Notes under the pieces: model-generated
What the model saw: the letters and a program-made list of their open reading frames with translations, nothing else
Told to the model about the DNA's origin: nothing
Databases searched by the model: none
Shown here: positions 39,420 through 52,493 of the stretch, piece by piece
How positions within the stretch are numbered: position 1 is the first letter of the stretch
How the letters are laid out: each line of letters begins with the position of its first letter
DNA from: Apostichopus japonicus
Taxonomy: Eukaryota; Echinodermata; Holothuroidea; Aspidochirotida; Stichopodidae
DNA: 64,000 nucleotides
Assembly (NCBI RefSeq): GCF_037975245.1
Contig: NC_092565.1
Location: 20,250,999-20,314,998 of the forward strand
Reading direction: 5' to 3'
Position numbers and translations under genes: made by a program

Positions 39420-39510
39420 CTACAGCGGGATTCGAACCGGAGCCATCAGAATCACTAGCCTGGTATTCTGGCAACTGCTCTATCCAAGCCTTGGTTGCTT
39501 GTGTTCCCCA
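39420..39510 (-). repeat. tRNA-like SINE fragment
   Basis: On the minus strand the sequence carries GGATAGAGCAGTTGCC (D-arm-like), then CAGAAT...ATTCTG able to pair as an anticodon stem around a 12-base loop, then GGTTCGAATCCC, the conserved T-arm / polymerase III B box. The oversized loop and the lack of a matching acceptor stem argue against a working tRNA, so this is more likely the head of a tRNA-derived SINE. The long open frames over it on both strands are by-products. Confidence 0.45.
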
Positions 39511-40847
39511 AGTTTTAATTTTTTTTTGCTGGGGTGCCATACAGGTAGAAGCCACAGTACCCTTGTACACCGTGTTAACAAGGATCACACCCCAATTTCA
39601 TTCGATAAAGCCTTGAATGTGGAATGGAAAGGAATTTCAATGGAAAGTCTGCATTTTTGAAAATTGGAAATAAAAAGCCGAATTTATCGCTAAATACATG
39701 CCTACATACATACAAACACACAAAATTACCATCGCTAAGATTCGTTTTGCCTTCAGGAAGGAATAAAGACCAAATTTAGTATAGTGTCGTAACCTACATA
39801 TAGTATCTCGGCTCTCGACAGAATCTTCTATTTTTTCACAAATTTTTGCCATTTTTGTTAAACCAACATTTACTTGTAAATATGATCCATACTTCGTCAT
39901 ACGTTTGACATTGTCTTCGTCTATAACCTATAAACGAGGAGAGTGTGTGACCCTTGTTGTCTGACAGAGTTTTTATTTTTGGCATTTGTTGATTTTAGCC
40001 AGGCTAAATAAAGACACGTCTCCATTGATTTTCACGGAGGAAGTATAAAATGGTAAGACATTGGCCATTAAACGACAACGTGCCGCCCGTAGTGGTCATG
40101 GAACATCCTCTTCAAAGTCCAGATTAGCTGAAGACTAGACATGTATATATATATTCGCCGTAAAAAAAGGGGCATACGCTAGGGGAATTTCAAAAAATGA
40201 TAATTAACAATGTTGTTGTTTGAACAAGGAAGTTAACATCATTAAAGTTTTGTCCAATTGACGTCAACTGAAGCACTATAAATGTCCCTGCAGTATGTGA
40301 CCGTCTTAAAGGTCATCAATATTGCCAATCGAATATGCTATAATATAAGTCATATATAAACGGCCTGTTAATGTTATGGTCACACTGTTTTATAGCCAAC
40401 ATCTTCCTGCCTGAGACGAAGCGAGATTAATATTGGTATTATGCATAGGCTAATCTAGCACTCCTTAAGTGTTTTATAGGGTAACTATTGAGGAGTGGAA
40501 CCTATAGCAAGGCACTTTTGGAAACTTTTAGCAAAATAGTAAGACGTTTTCTTAAGGCTATAGGACTAATGACAAACCTTTAAACTAATATTTGTCTTTT
40601 ATATTTGGTGTACAGTTATTTTAGCTCAAAAATCGATATATTGAATGCATGTCTTGGTTTCTACGTCTATTCATTATTAATTCCCACATAATTCAGCCCC
40701 CCCCCCCCCATCCCAAACAATGGCAAGTACACACGAGTCGTATATTCACACAGAGTTCTATAACTAACTAAAAACTCAAATCAATTGAGTACACACTAGA
40801 ATTAAGGTCAACACTGAGTACTAGTCAATGTGACTGCACGTTCAAGT

Positions 40848-41100
40848 GATAGTCAATATGTAGTGAGTACATGCTAGCCCCGTTGGAGAGGAACCAGGGT
40901 CCTAAATTCACTATCCTACAAGTCCAAACCAAGACGAGTTGTTTCGACACGTTTCCTATAGTCAATGTTATGTTGTCGTGCACAGATCTGATAGTCAAAA
41001 TGAGTTTAGTGCACGCTAGCCCGTTCTTATGATAGATTCTGAATACGTTCCCTGAACTAAACCAACGTGTTCCCCTATTTAACAATGAAATATGCCACAG
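40848..41100. repeat. Diverged tandem duplication, period about 142 bp
   Basis: GATAGTCAATATG at 40848 and GATAGTCAAAATG at 40990 begin two segments that also share a GTRCAYGCTAGCCC block about 20 bases further on. Similarity fades after the first 45 bases. The second copy ends without a clear boundary. Confidence 0.35.
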
Positions 41101-41689
41101 TACTGATAATAATACCCTCATGAAATGATAAACTGGAAAATGCAGCATTATACTATAACATCACGTAAGTTGTGAAAAGATAATAATAATAATAATAATG
41201 GGAATTGTTTGTTATGATAATAAACAAAAAGTAACAACTCGTTGGCTGTTTAGAAGCTACCAGTTGGTATTTTTTATATAACAATTGCCAACATGCAGCC
41301 AATATGAACACCCACCCACTACTCTCGCTGTCAACAGATGGTTTGCAAAGCATTAAGATGTTTCAAATTCTTGATCAATGACAGGGTATCGTCAGGGTAC
41401 CTTACCAACCAACCCTCCTATCTCGTCCACCCAATTCATTAGGTCGTAGACCCTTCGTAGGAGGCATTTCCACCCTTATTTAAAAGTGATGTTCCGTATC
41501 CATGGTAATAAGTGTTTTGGCCACCGCATTTAGCATTTTGATGACTTTTAAGACGTGAATGTAAAGCTGTCATCGAAAGCGCAAGAATTGCTATTGATTT
41601 AGAACTCTCCATAGTGATATGAAAGGAATAGAAGTAAACAGTTGCTACAATAAAGTTGACAAACTTTTTCCAAGTTGTACAGTAGACTA

Positions 41690-42300
41690 TACCCGGTCTG
41701 CCCGTGGAACGGTCTACCAGGGTCCTGCTCTCTGCTCAGTTTGTAACGAAATACCAAGAGAAGGCCTTGCAATTATACAGTATGTAGCGAAGTTGAAATA
41801 TTCTACGTCGATTCTATTATCATTTAGCCTCATGCACACCAATACGGATTGTCCTATTCAGTCTGTGATGAAGTAACCAAAACGGTCTTTCTCTGTTGAC
41901 TCTAGAAGCAAAGATTACGGATCGTTCGGTCCGTTTCAGTCTGTATAGTGAAAGACCAATGTGGTCTTCGCTATGCAGTCTGCAGTGAAGGACTGTAACA
42001 TACAATCTATTTAGGGTTGTATGATGGCGAACGACCAATACGTGTTTCCTCTTATTTAATGTTTAGGGAAACTGACCACTATACGACCTAGTTTTGTCCA
42101 TTCTGCAGCGTAAGACCGATATTAGGTTCAACGGCTCAGTCTGAAGCGAAAGACCACTTCGGCTATTCCCTGGTTAGTTTGTGAAGTAAGACCATTACAG
42201 CCTATTACATTGCAGTCTGCGTGGGAAAGACTACTACGTTATATCTCTGTTCTGACTGCAGCGAAAGACTGATATGATATTTCTCTATTCAGTCTGCAAC
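41690..42300. repeat. Degenerate 39-bp tandem satellite
   Basis: A motif like CAGTCTGYAGYGAAAGACC recurs about every 39 bases: clear starts near 41736, 41777, 41859, 41896, 41937, 41976, 42097, 42135, 42173, 42211, 42250 and 42290, with weaker copies between. I estimate about 15 copies, each diverged. Because 39 is a multiple of three, open frames survive: the minus-strand frame at 42038-41820 shows a 13-residue periodicity. I read that as a by-product of the repeat, not a gene. I do not recognise the family. Confidence 0.75.
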
Positions 42301-45300
42301 TTTATTACTTCATATACAAATAATTCAGCCAAAATGAGTATCTAAGCAAATTAGGCCTCGAGATATCTGACTTACATCTGTTGTAAGTAAATTATAAAGT
42401 AAAAAAAAAGAAATGAACTTGGCGAGAGACTTTCTTTGTCAGCACAATGGGACCCTTTGTTCAAATCTCTTTTGTTTTCAGAATGTTACACTTAATGAAG
42501 CTCCCAGGTACTTCTAACTAGGCTGACGATCAGTTATAATGCTTAGTTATATTATATATGTATATATATATTTATATATATATATGCTCATCGTACAACA
42601 GTGTTATATAAGCTTTTGTTGTAACAGTTTAATCCGGTGAGGACGTTCACTCGACTAATCGAAGGCAACAGGCGATGGGGATCTGATTAATTCCCATTTC
42701 CCCAATGTCATAAGAAGCGTGTCTGTCTGCTGTGGGAAAAAAATTAAGAGATGCGTTATCAACAATCACTTGGTATACGGTATCTTACGTAATGATCACG
42801 TGATAAGTTCTGCCCTTCGTGGAAAATAAGTTGTACGAACGCCTCACCCTAATAAGCGACAAATGTGCGCATCCTCGTTGATATATGGTACTCACTTGAT
42901 ATTAATTGAACGTACTTCGTTTCGATATAAAAACGTTTCGAATTAGCTATCGCTCCCCACTGTCTAAATAAATTTGAATGGATCGGACTATTTCCCTTCA
43001 AAACGTAATACAGGTGATCCAAGTGGACCAATTTGGTTTTATTATTCTCATTTAATTTCTGGTCCTGAGAAATTTGTGAAAACCTTTCTAACATAAAGAT
43101 TATATAAATGCAGATCTTTCAATCTAAATCATGATCGAAGTTAGGTTCGATGAACTGTCATTGATCGTAACCGAGCTGTGTGACCATTAATTAATTAATT
43201 TAAAACTAGAAAATGACTTACGCCTATGTAACAACTCCGACTTTAAAAAGGTTTTTGGGAGAGTTACTCATCAGCTTCTCCTTCTTATACGAATGGGGAG
43301 AATTGTTTATGTGTGTAGTCATGACAACATGTGACTGCTGTGACGTCAGTCATCATACGGCCAGCATATGAAATCATTGTTCCACTGACGAAATTCCCTC
43401 TTTAAGAGGTCACACCTCCACACTAGCGTTGTCCATACAACCAAATAATTAACAGATAATATAATAAAATGAATTTTCAAGTCGATGAAGGTGAGACCTT
43501 TTTTTTGTCTTCTAAAATTTTTAAAAGAATGACGCAACAATGTTACTTATTTCTCTTTTCTTTGATACTGTTTATACGGTTATGTACACATACGGTGCCT
43601 TTTTGTACTGACTCGGTGGGTGTGTCTAAAGTGTAAAGGTGTGTGTTCCATGTTACTATTCATTCACTGTGGTATATGTCACTGTATTTATCATATCATT
43701 ACCACGTTAATGACTATTAAATGTCGTCATAATTGACCCCAAATATGCTAGAAAGTCTTTCATACTCCAGCTTCAACAAACATTTTTCTACCACCCTCCC
43801 AAAGTATTTTCGCTGAAACATCTAATTATCTAATTTAAGCTCCCCCCCCCCCCCCGATGTCTGGAAGTAATTTAGCGACGCAGAACCACCGGGGAAAGTA
43901 CCTTTGAAACTACCTTCTAGCATATTTTGGCATGGTAAACTTTGGGACCAAGTCTGACGACCACTAAGGGCTACATGTTACTACTTTAGTATCGTTAGCG
44001 GGTGGTATTTCGGAACAACCGCATCAGTCACTTGCTAAATCTTTAGCATATAAACGATTATGATAAATTGTTAAACCGACCACTTCCCAAGAACAAAATC
44101 CCCAAAAGACTGGTTAATGCAGTTTTTTAGTTGACTTTTTTAATACAACATAAATATATTTAAAAAAAAAGGTATTGGCGCTGTTCGATACATGGTACAA
44201 AATCAATGTATAGATCATTGTAGCTTTACTATATGATTTTCTGTTTTTATCTCAAATTATGAATTTAAAGTCTGCTTGAAGATTTCGAGGGGGGGGGGGT
44301 CCCGTTCGGTTTTGTCTGGGCGAAGAAATGTTGAAAACCGAATCAAATCCATAAGTAACTTGCTCATGAATATGCATTCACTTGGTGGAAATATTCCAGG
44401 AGGGTAACGTCTTCGTTTGATTAATTTCAAGTAATATTTTGGTAGGTTTGGGCAATTGGTTTGTGGAACTCTGCAAACAGCTTGGTTTTGCACAGGTATT
44501 TTGGGTCATCCCATATGTTAAGGGTCCATACAATTTCTTTCTCCGTGTTACACTGTAAATCCCTGAAAATACTCTCTCTGTGCAATTAAAATCAAAATCA
44601 TTTTCTATATAAACAGTAGCAACGCAAAGCAACTATAGGTTCGAGACCAACAGAAAGCCTGAGTACATCATTATAGAAAAAAAATACTAAGCCTTAAAAA
44701 TAATTTGTTTCATTTTTCCAGGTACAACGTTCAAACCAACTTAATACGCATGCGTGTGACAGAAAAGGTCCCATATTGGACCCATATTGATTCAGAATAA
44801 CTCATATAGCATTTTATCTCAACTATGCGTAAAATAACAATAAAAACATGATAATACAGCTATGCATATATAATTATATATATATATATAGAAATGTCCT
44901 CCTTCTCCCCTGTCACGATGTAAAACTTTTTGACTAAGCCCAAGGGCCTATGCTTCTGCTATTTTGGAAGCTAAATGATCGCTAGTGGCCCTTGTGTCCA
45001 GGGTCCACTTACGTAAAATAACGCTCCATGTGACATAGAGTAATGCTTCCCCAGAGTCTTCCCAAACCTATTGACTCAATTGTATGTTTCCACATTCTGT
45101 AATTATTTAATTGACGAGCGGTCGATCGCTATAACAAAGTTGCAAAATAAAAGGCCGGGAAGTTACATAAATTAGTTAGATACATCCACAGTATAGTTCG
45201 CGATATGTCACTTGAAACGTCCCCTTCCGGAAACAAAAGCCAAACAAAATCATTGTAAGCACCCATCAGTTTAAGTGATTCTGACGGCAATTATCATTAT

Positions 45301-45732
45301 CCTGGTGTTGATTTGAAGGACTACATAGAGAGTATACTACTGTAGATGATTACAGTGAGTCCACCGCCTCGTACTCGTACAGTATTTACCTCTACGCGTA
45401 CTCATCGTTGTGAATTGGTACTAATTTGAGTACTCATATACTCGCGCTTAGAGCCTTTCACGTGCATACTTGTACTCTTACCAAAGGGTTGGGAAATGGG
45501 AATTGTACTTGGTACTCTACTGGTACTCAAAATCATGCGGTTGTACTTATACCGTACTACTAGTCGATTGATATGTGTACAACCGTATACCGTTTAATAT
45601 ACAGATAACGCAAACTTGGAATGAAGTTTGCCTTCACTTCCAAACAAACGGGTAATAATAAGTTGGTTCTGCGTGATTCTAGTGATAAATTACACTGAGC
45701 TCATCTGTCCCAATTCTTTTATATACAAATTA

Positions 45733-45830
45733 GGCTAGGCTCGATATGTATGTTATGATAGTATGGCTAGGCTAGATATGTATGTAATGATAGTATGGCT
45801 AGGCTAGATATGTGTGTTATGATTGTATGG
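45733..45830. repeat. 32-bp minisatellite, about 3 copies
   Basis: GGCTAGGCT followed by a GATATGTATGTTATGATAGTA-like stretch repeats with starts at 45733, 45765 and 45797, an exact 32-base period. Copies differ at a few positions. Confidence 0.85.
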
Positions 45831-46998
45831 TAGGGAAATTTAGGCTAATTGCTGATGTTTGCATCGATAATCTTAGTATACATGTATACATATATAGCCA
45901 TATTATTATTATAGACCCTTTACTATACGAATTAAGTGAATGCCTTGCATGATAAGCGGCATGCTTCTACAAATTAACTCCTTCAGACCTGCACCGTTTG
46001 AAACGTGGATAATATCTGATTCAACAGAAAATATAGCAATCAATAAAGATCGTTTTTATGTTATTAAAATTTACAGCTAAAACAAGTCGAAAATAGTTGA
46101 AACATGTACATATTTCCCTGGAGTGGTAGGAGATCCACTTCGATATTACAATTTTTTTTTTTTTTAGTTTAACAAATCTTCAATAGGGTTGACGACCACT
46201 AAAGGAGGGCATCGTAGTGACGAAAATCTGTCGTTAACCTCTAACCCGGCACAGTTTCCCTGGAGACCAAAATAAGCGCCACTCTTTTCTCTTTACGGTC
46301 GTCTGCTCAAAAAAATGTATCTTTAAGTTATTGAAATTAGATCTAAAACAACAAAAAAGTAATAAATTGATAAATAACCTTACGCCCTCGTATTTCCTCC
46401 GCCAAGTTCACGCGGCTCGTAGAGGAAATCCCTTGTGGCGAGTATGGGACAAACAAAGCCATAAAAAGGGGGAAAAAGTTCCAAGAAGAACAAAAATGTC
46501 CAGAGAAATCAATCAATTTGTGTCGGCCAATATGTATTCAAGAAAATAAGCCCGAATTTCTCTTCTAAAAAGAAAAAAATGTGGAGAAAATAAAAGTATA
46601 AGAAAACTATACGTGAGGCACTTTTTTTATTGCCATTATATTGTGATCTTAATAACAACGATATACGCACGTAGCACAACGTGCCGAGTTCTAATCAGTT
46701 TGTGGATATAAACCTCTTAAAAAGAATCAATTCCATTTTATTACTTAGTGGAATTTCTTTCGTCTGGTTGCTTTATATTAGACATTTAGTGGTAACTTAA
46801 CCACTTTCGTTCAATCGGTTGGCACCATGAACTTCAAATTGACGTATTTGTCTTTTTGGTTTTGGATCAAAAACCCAAATAACTGAAACTCGGGTGGAGG
46901 GGAGAAGGGGGGGGGGCGGGCGGGAGGGGAATGTGGATATTCAGTATTACTTCCCCAGCACTTGAATCCCATGACACTATATAACCTCATGTCGAAAA

Positions 46999-47017
46999 TA
47001 TATATATAGTATCGATA

Positions 47018-47080
<63 letters not shown>

Positions 47081-47089
47081 GTATCGATA

Positions 47090-47157
<68 letters not shown>

Positions 47158-47158
47158 C
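46999..47158. repeat. Compound TA array with duplicated unit
   Basis: Pure TA tracts interrupted twice by GTATCGATAG (47009-47018 and 47081-47090) and twice by an AAA interruption about 70 bases apart, so a block of about 72 bp has been duplicated inside the array. Confidence 0.85.
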
Positions 47159-49747
47159 CATGCATGTCGTATGCCTATAGAATTCAGTGATGCAACTGTT
47201 GTTTTTTTTGTGGGGGGGGGGAGATAGGAACGGGAAGGGGAAGCTGGGGGACGCCGTGAGTGATATTCATGACGAGGAGGGGGCGCATCGGGTGCAGGAT
47301 CTCTTAGTCTGTAACATTCAACAATACATTACTACACCGATACTTGATATTAAGTGACCTGATAGCTTACAGTTACATACAAAAGCTGTCCAAATGACGG
47401 TCGCCTGTATGATTCAATGTTTTAAGGTAGTTTAGTTTTCACCATGTTCAAGTCCACACTTGAATGCGTTTGCTCTTACAATCAATCAATTAATTATGCA
47501 AATTACGAATCTATGGCAAAGAGACGACAGTACACTTTTTAACATTGTACGTAACTATAGTTACTTATAATCTGAAAATTGAAATCTTTCTGACTTTCGC
47601 CTGAAAAAAAGTGAAATGTCTAGTTCCATGGCTGTCACAATTAATCAGGTCCAGTATGTCCTAGATAAACAGGTTTATTGTACCTGAAGATATCATATAT
47701 AATATTATACTGAATTACGTACACAGTTCGCCATTTCTCCCTTCGCCATTTTTTCAAGCTCACACAAAACAATTCAAATCAGTTTTTATTGCAGTCTTCC
47801 GTTTGAACCTAAATAATTGTCTAAATTGACATTCTAACTATCCCTCAGAACGCACCCTGACATCTTATGTGTGATTTTCTTCTGGGGACCCCCACCCTCA
47901 CCTCCCACCCCCCCCCCCACAAAAGAACGTGTGTTCAGCTTGAACTCTCTCCTCTTTATAAGTCCTGGGTCGGCCTCTCATCTTCCCTCTCCATGTATAC
48001 ATATGAGACTAATCAAATTTATTTTTATCTTATTTTTGTGTGTTTTTGAAGTTTGTGAATGGCTTTAAAAAAATTAATGAAAAGAATAAATTTCAAATTA
48101 ATACTTACCATGCTAATATAATACTTACTTAAGAAGTTAACCCCTGCCCCCTCCCCACCATGTACATGAACCACCGCCAACGACCCTGTGGTAACGACGC
48201 CGTTCGAAATTCGTCTCAGAATTCCCGTTAATTAGATTCTATGAGAAGGAAAAACTTTACAGCTCTGAGATAGAAGTAAAGTGCGTTGCATGTTTGATGT
48301 GCCCAGGGATCCGTCAAAACTAAGTGACGGAATCAACCTGCTCATGCGTGAACGTCTGAAAAAAGACTATAAAACGAAGACATTTCTTCCAGAGAAAATG
48401 TTGGTTTATAAATCGGCTTAAGGATAAACCTTGCTTTATAAATCGTGATCATAACAAAAAAAAAGAAAAGAAAAAAGAAGGGGGTCCTAGCAAGGAATGA
48501 AACAAACCTTTCACAGACTGGAGAATTCCTTCTTGGAAAATGTCCTTTGTTTAGCCGAATGTCAAAGTTATAATAAAACCGTTAAGTTGTAATGGTTGGC
48601 TTAAATGATGGTATAATGTTCTTCTTATAGTAAGTTCGCGCCATGGTTCGATCGATTTATGAACAGAGGTAAAAAATATCAGTGGTATTACGTAACACAG
48701 AATAATCGAGCCCTTGAATGTTATAAACTTATTTACATAATCAAGTACAGATATATACTTATTACTTTTACTGACGGTTCTAACGTTTCGTATTGTCTTC
48801 TTTTGTTCTGTTTTCCTGTGTCCTCTTTTGTTTTGTAACTTTTCAATCTTGTCAGTTTATCACAGTGTTCCCGCACAATGACAAATGTTTTGGTAATATT
48901 AACAAAGGGTATATGTTGCGAACAAGGAAATTTTTCTGAATTTACGATAAAGGGTCAAGTTGGTGTGGTGTGGAGGTGGTACGGCGTTTATCTTCTTTGC
49001 AGAGTAGTGGGGGACTGCAGAAACGTGGAGGTGGGCGGGGAGGGGGAGAGGGGTGCTTTAATAATATTTTAAAGCTGACCTTTGTGTTTTGTGATGTTGT
49101 TCGGAAGAGTGGAAGAATTAACTTTCGTTTTTTTTCTCTTGTTTAATTTATCTATTTATAACTTTGAAAACAATTCGTAACCATCAAATCATGTAAAGAA
49201 ATCAATGGTTCTTCACATAGTCGGAAACAAACCTGCACACTACTTTAAGAAAATATTATTTCCGTTGTCCCATGTTTCTATTTAAGCGCGCTAAACTTTT
49301 GATTAATGTTAAACGGCGTTCAAAGGTGAAGGTTGTCTGAAGTTTGCCGCAGTTCATTGTGAGTTATGATGAAACAATAGAGAGACAGAGACGATAGAGC
49401 GCATGGAACGCCGACCGAGACAAATATCACAGACTGACTGATTGCAACAGCTGTTTGATTCATAATAGCTTTGATGACACATTAATCTGACTACATCATC
49501 ATACATTCATTTTGTCGACATATTAATGAAAACATGAACATTCCACCCTTGGGATCGGAGAATTTTTAAAACAAATGATAAGTTGCGATGGCTTACGGCT
49601 TGACACAATTAATAAACTTTATTGCAACATATTGTAAAACATTGGGGTTCGATAGAATCAATCTCCCAGTGTAGAAATGTTCGGAATATCTGTTCATGAA
49701 GAGTTTTAAACAGAGAATTTGCAAAGTCGTAAACAGATACGTCGTTT

Positions 49748-49797
49748 GGGGATGGGGGTGGGGAGGGGTGGGGTGGATGGGAGGGTTAGGGTGGATG
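49748..49797. repeat. G-rich quadruplex-type tract
   Basis: Runs GGGG, GGGGG, GGGG, GGGG, GGGG separated by one to four bases, ending GGGTTAGGG. Confidence 0.75.
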
Positions 49798-51832
49798 AGA
49801 TGATATGAAAGGTTTGTGTAAGTAGTTAACGATAGATTGAGTTTACACAATATTTTATCGAGAAACAGATACACGCAATTGATCAGACGAAGTTATCCTC
49901 CTTAAACTGTTTCTTTAGGCAATTGTTGAACCTTGATTATAAACAATAACAACAACCTCTTGAGTCGACTTTGATCCATTTTCCGATTTTGTTTGATATT
50001 TTTCATTTTTATATAACAATGTACGTCATTTGCTTCATTATAACCAAAGTTTCATTTCAAATAGTAAAAAAAAAAAAAAAAAAAATCATTTTGCTTTTAC
50101 ATCTGTTTCGCCACCTCTATATAAGTGTCCGGTTGACGAAATATTAAAATTGAAATAAATTCATAAAATACTCCACCATTATAGGCTTTTTTCAGTTGTT
50201 GACAGAAATCTAGGAGGACTCGTTAAGTCTTGTTCGAATTTGTGCTGTCTTACAATATAATTAACTTTATAAAAACACAAACAGCAAATAATACATATTT
50301 CTTCATTATCTTCAATAAACACGATTAGCTATATTCCTGCCAGCATAATGAACTGTTTCGTGTTACAGAATGTTAGCCCCAAATGGTATCTGAAACAAAA
50401 GGGAAATGGCGGTTTTTCGGGAAAATGTTTTCGCTTGATGACGTCACAGAACATTCAATATGTTGAATATAGTGTAAAAAAGTGATTGTGTGAGAGAAAA
50501 GAGGATAAGTTATGCAGAATTAAGTAATTCTTAACAAGATATTTAAAAAGGATTTTCAAGTGAGCAAGGTTGAATAATTTTTCTCTCGCTCTACAAGTGT
50601 CCATTTTTTGCTGTGCACCTATATAAGTATATATAGGTCTAATCCTTTTAAAGCTGTCCCTATTGGCGGTGAATATTTCACTCACATCAAAAGCTGCTCA
50701 TGAGAAATTATGACGTACAGAGAAAATATATAATGTAGGCATAAAAATAATAATGATAATAATAATGATAATCAACTTTGTTGTGCAAATTTATCAAATA
50801 AAGGAAAAACAACAATCTTCGGAGATTTCAGATTGATGAAAGAAGTGTAGGCTACCAATCCACTTATTATTAGCTGCAACGAGGGCAACAAAAACCCCGA
50901 AAACAAACAAATATATTTCAACAATAATAACACTCAAAGGTATATCTTTTATCTGATTTCGGAAACCTTTATGATCTGGCGCTGATCAAAGATTTAGAAA
51001 TATAACAAATATTTATCTTCCGATGGACAAATAAAGACCTACCGTATGATTAAAAAGTTGCCTACGTCACTATAAGCGGTACACGTTAGCGATACATTTT
51101 GCGTTGGGTTGTATCTATAGTCGAATATGCTGACGAAATTATGAAATTGTAATATTCACACATAAATGGACCCCCCCCCCCATGTTGGATCCCCCATTCA
51201 CAAATAATTGGATACTCCTGGCTTCAAGGGATCAAGGTGGTTGTAACAATAGGGTAATAAATTGTGTACCTATAATTATGTATACCGTGTCCACACAGCG
51301 CAAGTTTAATTTAAGTTTAGCAGTGTAATTTTTCAACGCGTTCCATGGAGAATACTATATCCTCCTGTTGGTAGTAGTAACACCCACAATAGTAATTATA
51401 CAAACAGAGGTCGGCCCATAGAGTACCCACAGTGAGTGGTATTTATAATTTTATCCATCGAAAGTGTTTAGGTTTGTACGGATATTTGAAAGAAAACGAA
51501 AAAGCTAAATGCAGAGGTATATTTATTCGGACTTAAATTGCACCAAGTGTAAAACCTACGTTTCAAGGGTATAGGCTATTCTTATGCACTTTTTGTGTAA
51601 TAGTACAGTATATTGCATCTTTTAGGGGTAAATTTACACCATTATACTTGTAAATGTTACACCGCTAACAGTTGCCTCGTAATCGGGTATACATATTACA
51701 CTATAGCGGGGACGTACTAGCTGGTGTATATGTTTAAAGCAATTTTACTTACTTAATTAGTGCGATTATGAAAGACGTTATGAGAGAAGACTTGGCCACT
51801 CCTACCACGTAGGCGGGTGTTTCGAAAGTATA

Positions 51833-52466
51833 TATATACTCAGGGGCGTAGCGAAGGGGTTTTTGTTGGGGGGGTGTGGACGGATCTGGAAGTGGTAACT
51901 GAAATGGGGGAGGGGTCTAAGGGGAGGGGGTGTCCCCCTCCCCTTTGGCAATTTTTAGTTTTGAAACGTCCTTAGATGCAATCTGGTGCATATTTTAAGT
52001 CAAATTTAATTTGCCGACGGATCTGGAAGTGGTGACTGAAATGGGGGAGGGGTCTAAGGGGAGGGGGTCTACCCCTCCCCTTTGGAAAATTTTTAGTTTT
52101 GAAACGTCCTTAGATGCAATCTGGTGTATATATTAAGTCAAATTTGATATGCCGACGGATCTGGAAGTGGTGACTGAAATGGGGGAGGGGTCTAAGGTAT
52201 GGGGGGTCTACCCCTCCCCTTTGGAAAATTTTTAGTTTTGAAACGTCCTTAGATGCAATCTGGTGCATATTTTAAGTCAAATTTGACACGGAAGAAGCTC
52301 CCGTTCCCCTTTTCTCTATTCAGCTTTCCTTCTTTCTTCCCCTTCCGCTCTCTTCACCTTTTCTCCTTTTGCCGACAGACCCAAAATTTGCCGACAGCGA
52401 CCAAATTATTGGGGGGGTGTGACACCCCCCCCCACACCCCCCGCTCGCTACGCCCCTGTATATACT
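51833..52466. mobile_element. Non-autonomous hAT-type transposon with 8-bp target duplications
   Basis: A 618-base element at 51841-52458 begins CAGGGGCGTAGCGA and ends with its exact inverse, TCGCTACGCCCCTG: 14-base perfect terminal inverted repeats. Both sides are flanked by the same 8 bases, TATATACT (51833-51840 and 52459-52466). Eight-base target duplications and a CAGGGGCG-type terminus are characteristic of the hAT superfamily. There is no transposase reading frame, so it would need a hAT transposase supplied in trans. Most of the interior is an array of three 137-base repeats, and G-rich/C-rich stretches next to each end extend the inverted symmetry. The intact ends and duplications suggest a fairly young insertion. 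Confidence 0.85.
51881..52288. repeat. Three tandem 137-bp repeats inside the hAT-type element
   Basis: Copies start with CGGATCTGGAAGTGGT at 51881, 52018 and 52156 (periods 137 and 138). Each carries GGGGGAGGGGTCTAAG, a self-complementary GGGGAGGGGG/CCCCTCCCC block and GAAACGTCCTTAGATGCAAT. Copies differ at only a few positions, so the amplification looks recent. Confidence 0.9.
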
Positions 52467-52493
52467 GGAAAGGAGCAAAACAATTCATGGCTA

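Larger units (their letters stand above)
31561..41600. other. Intergenic flank, no gene seen
   Basis: About 10 kb without a supportable gene. Open frames are short and composition-driven. Contents: TGACGTCA sites (31884, 33536, 36977, 39046, 40259), a G-rich quadruplex-type tract (32640-32685), C or G runs (33102-33116, 35254-35265, 40697-40709), a CGAT array (34494-34512), a GTAT array (35938-35978), a TA stretch, a tRNA-like repeat fragment (39420-39510) and a diverged duplication of about 142 bp (40848-41100). It may hold distal COE regulatory sequence. Confidence 0.6.
42301..51840. other. Intergenic flank, no gene seen
   Basis: About 9.5 kb of AT-rich sequence with only short open frames. 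Contents: TGACGTCA at 43341 and 50439, poly-C/G runs (43842-43855, 44289-44299, 47212-47221, 47908-47918, 51171-51181), clustered GTACTC motifs (45350-45570), a 32-bp minisatellite (45733-45830), a compound TA array (46999-47158) and a G-rich tract (49748-49797). No splice-bounded coding segment was recognised. Confidence 0.6.

Noticed and set aside
40825-41148. 107-codon minus-strand frame
   Set aside because: Lies over the diverged 142-bp duplication; no family signature.
41619-42038. Plus- and minus-strand frames of 85 and 72 codons
   Set aside because: Explained by the 39-bp satellite, whose period is a multiple of three.
44746-44755. Palindrome ACGCATGCGT, NRF1-like
   Set aside because: Single isolated site in unremarkable DNA; no neighbouring promoter features.
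43957-46205. Shared TGACGACCACTAA motif at about 43957 and 46189
   Set aside because: A match of about 13-15 bases is expected about once or twice by chance in a window this long; the flanks do not match.
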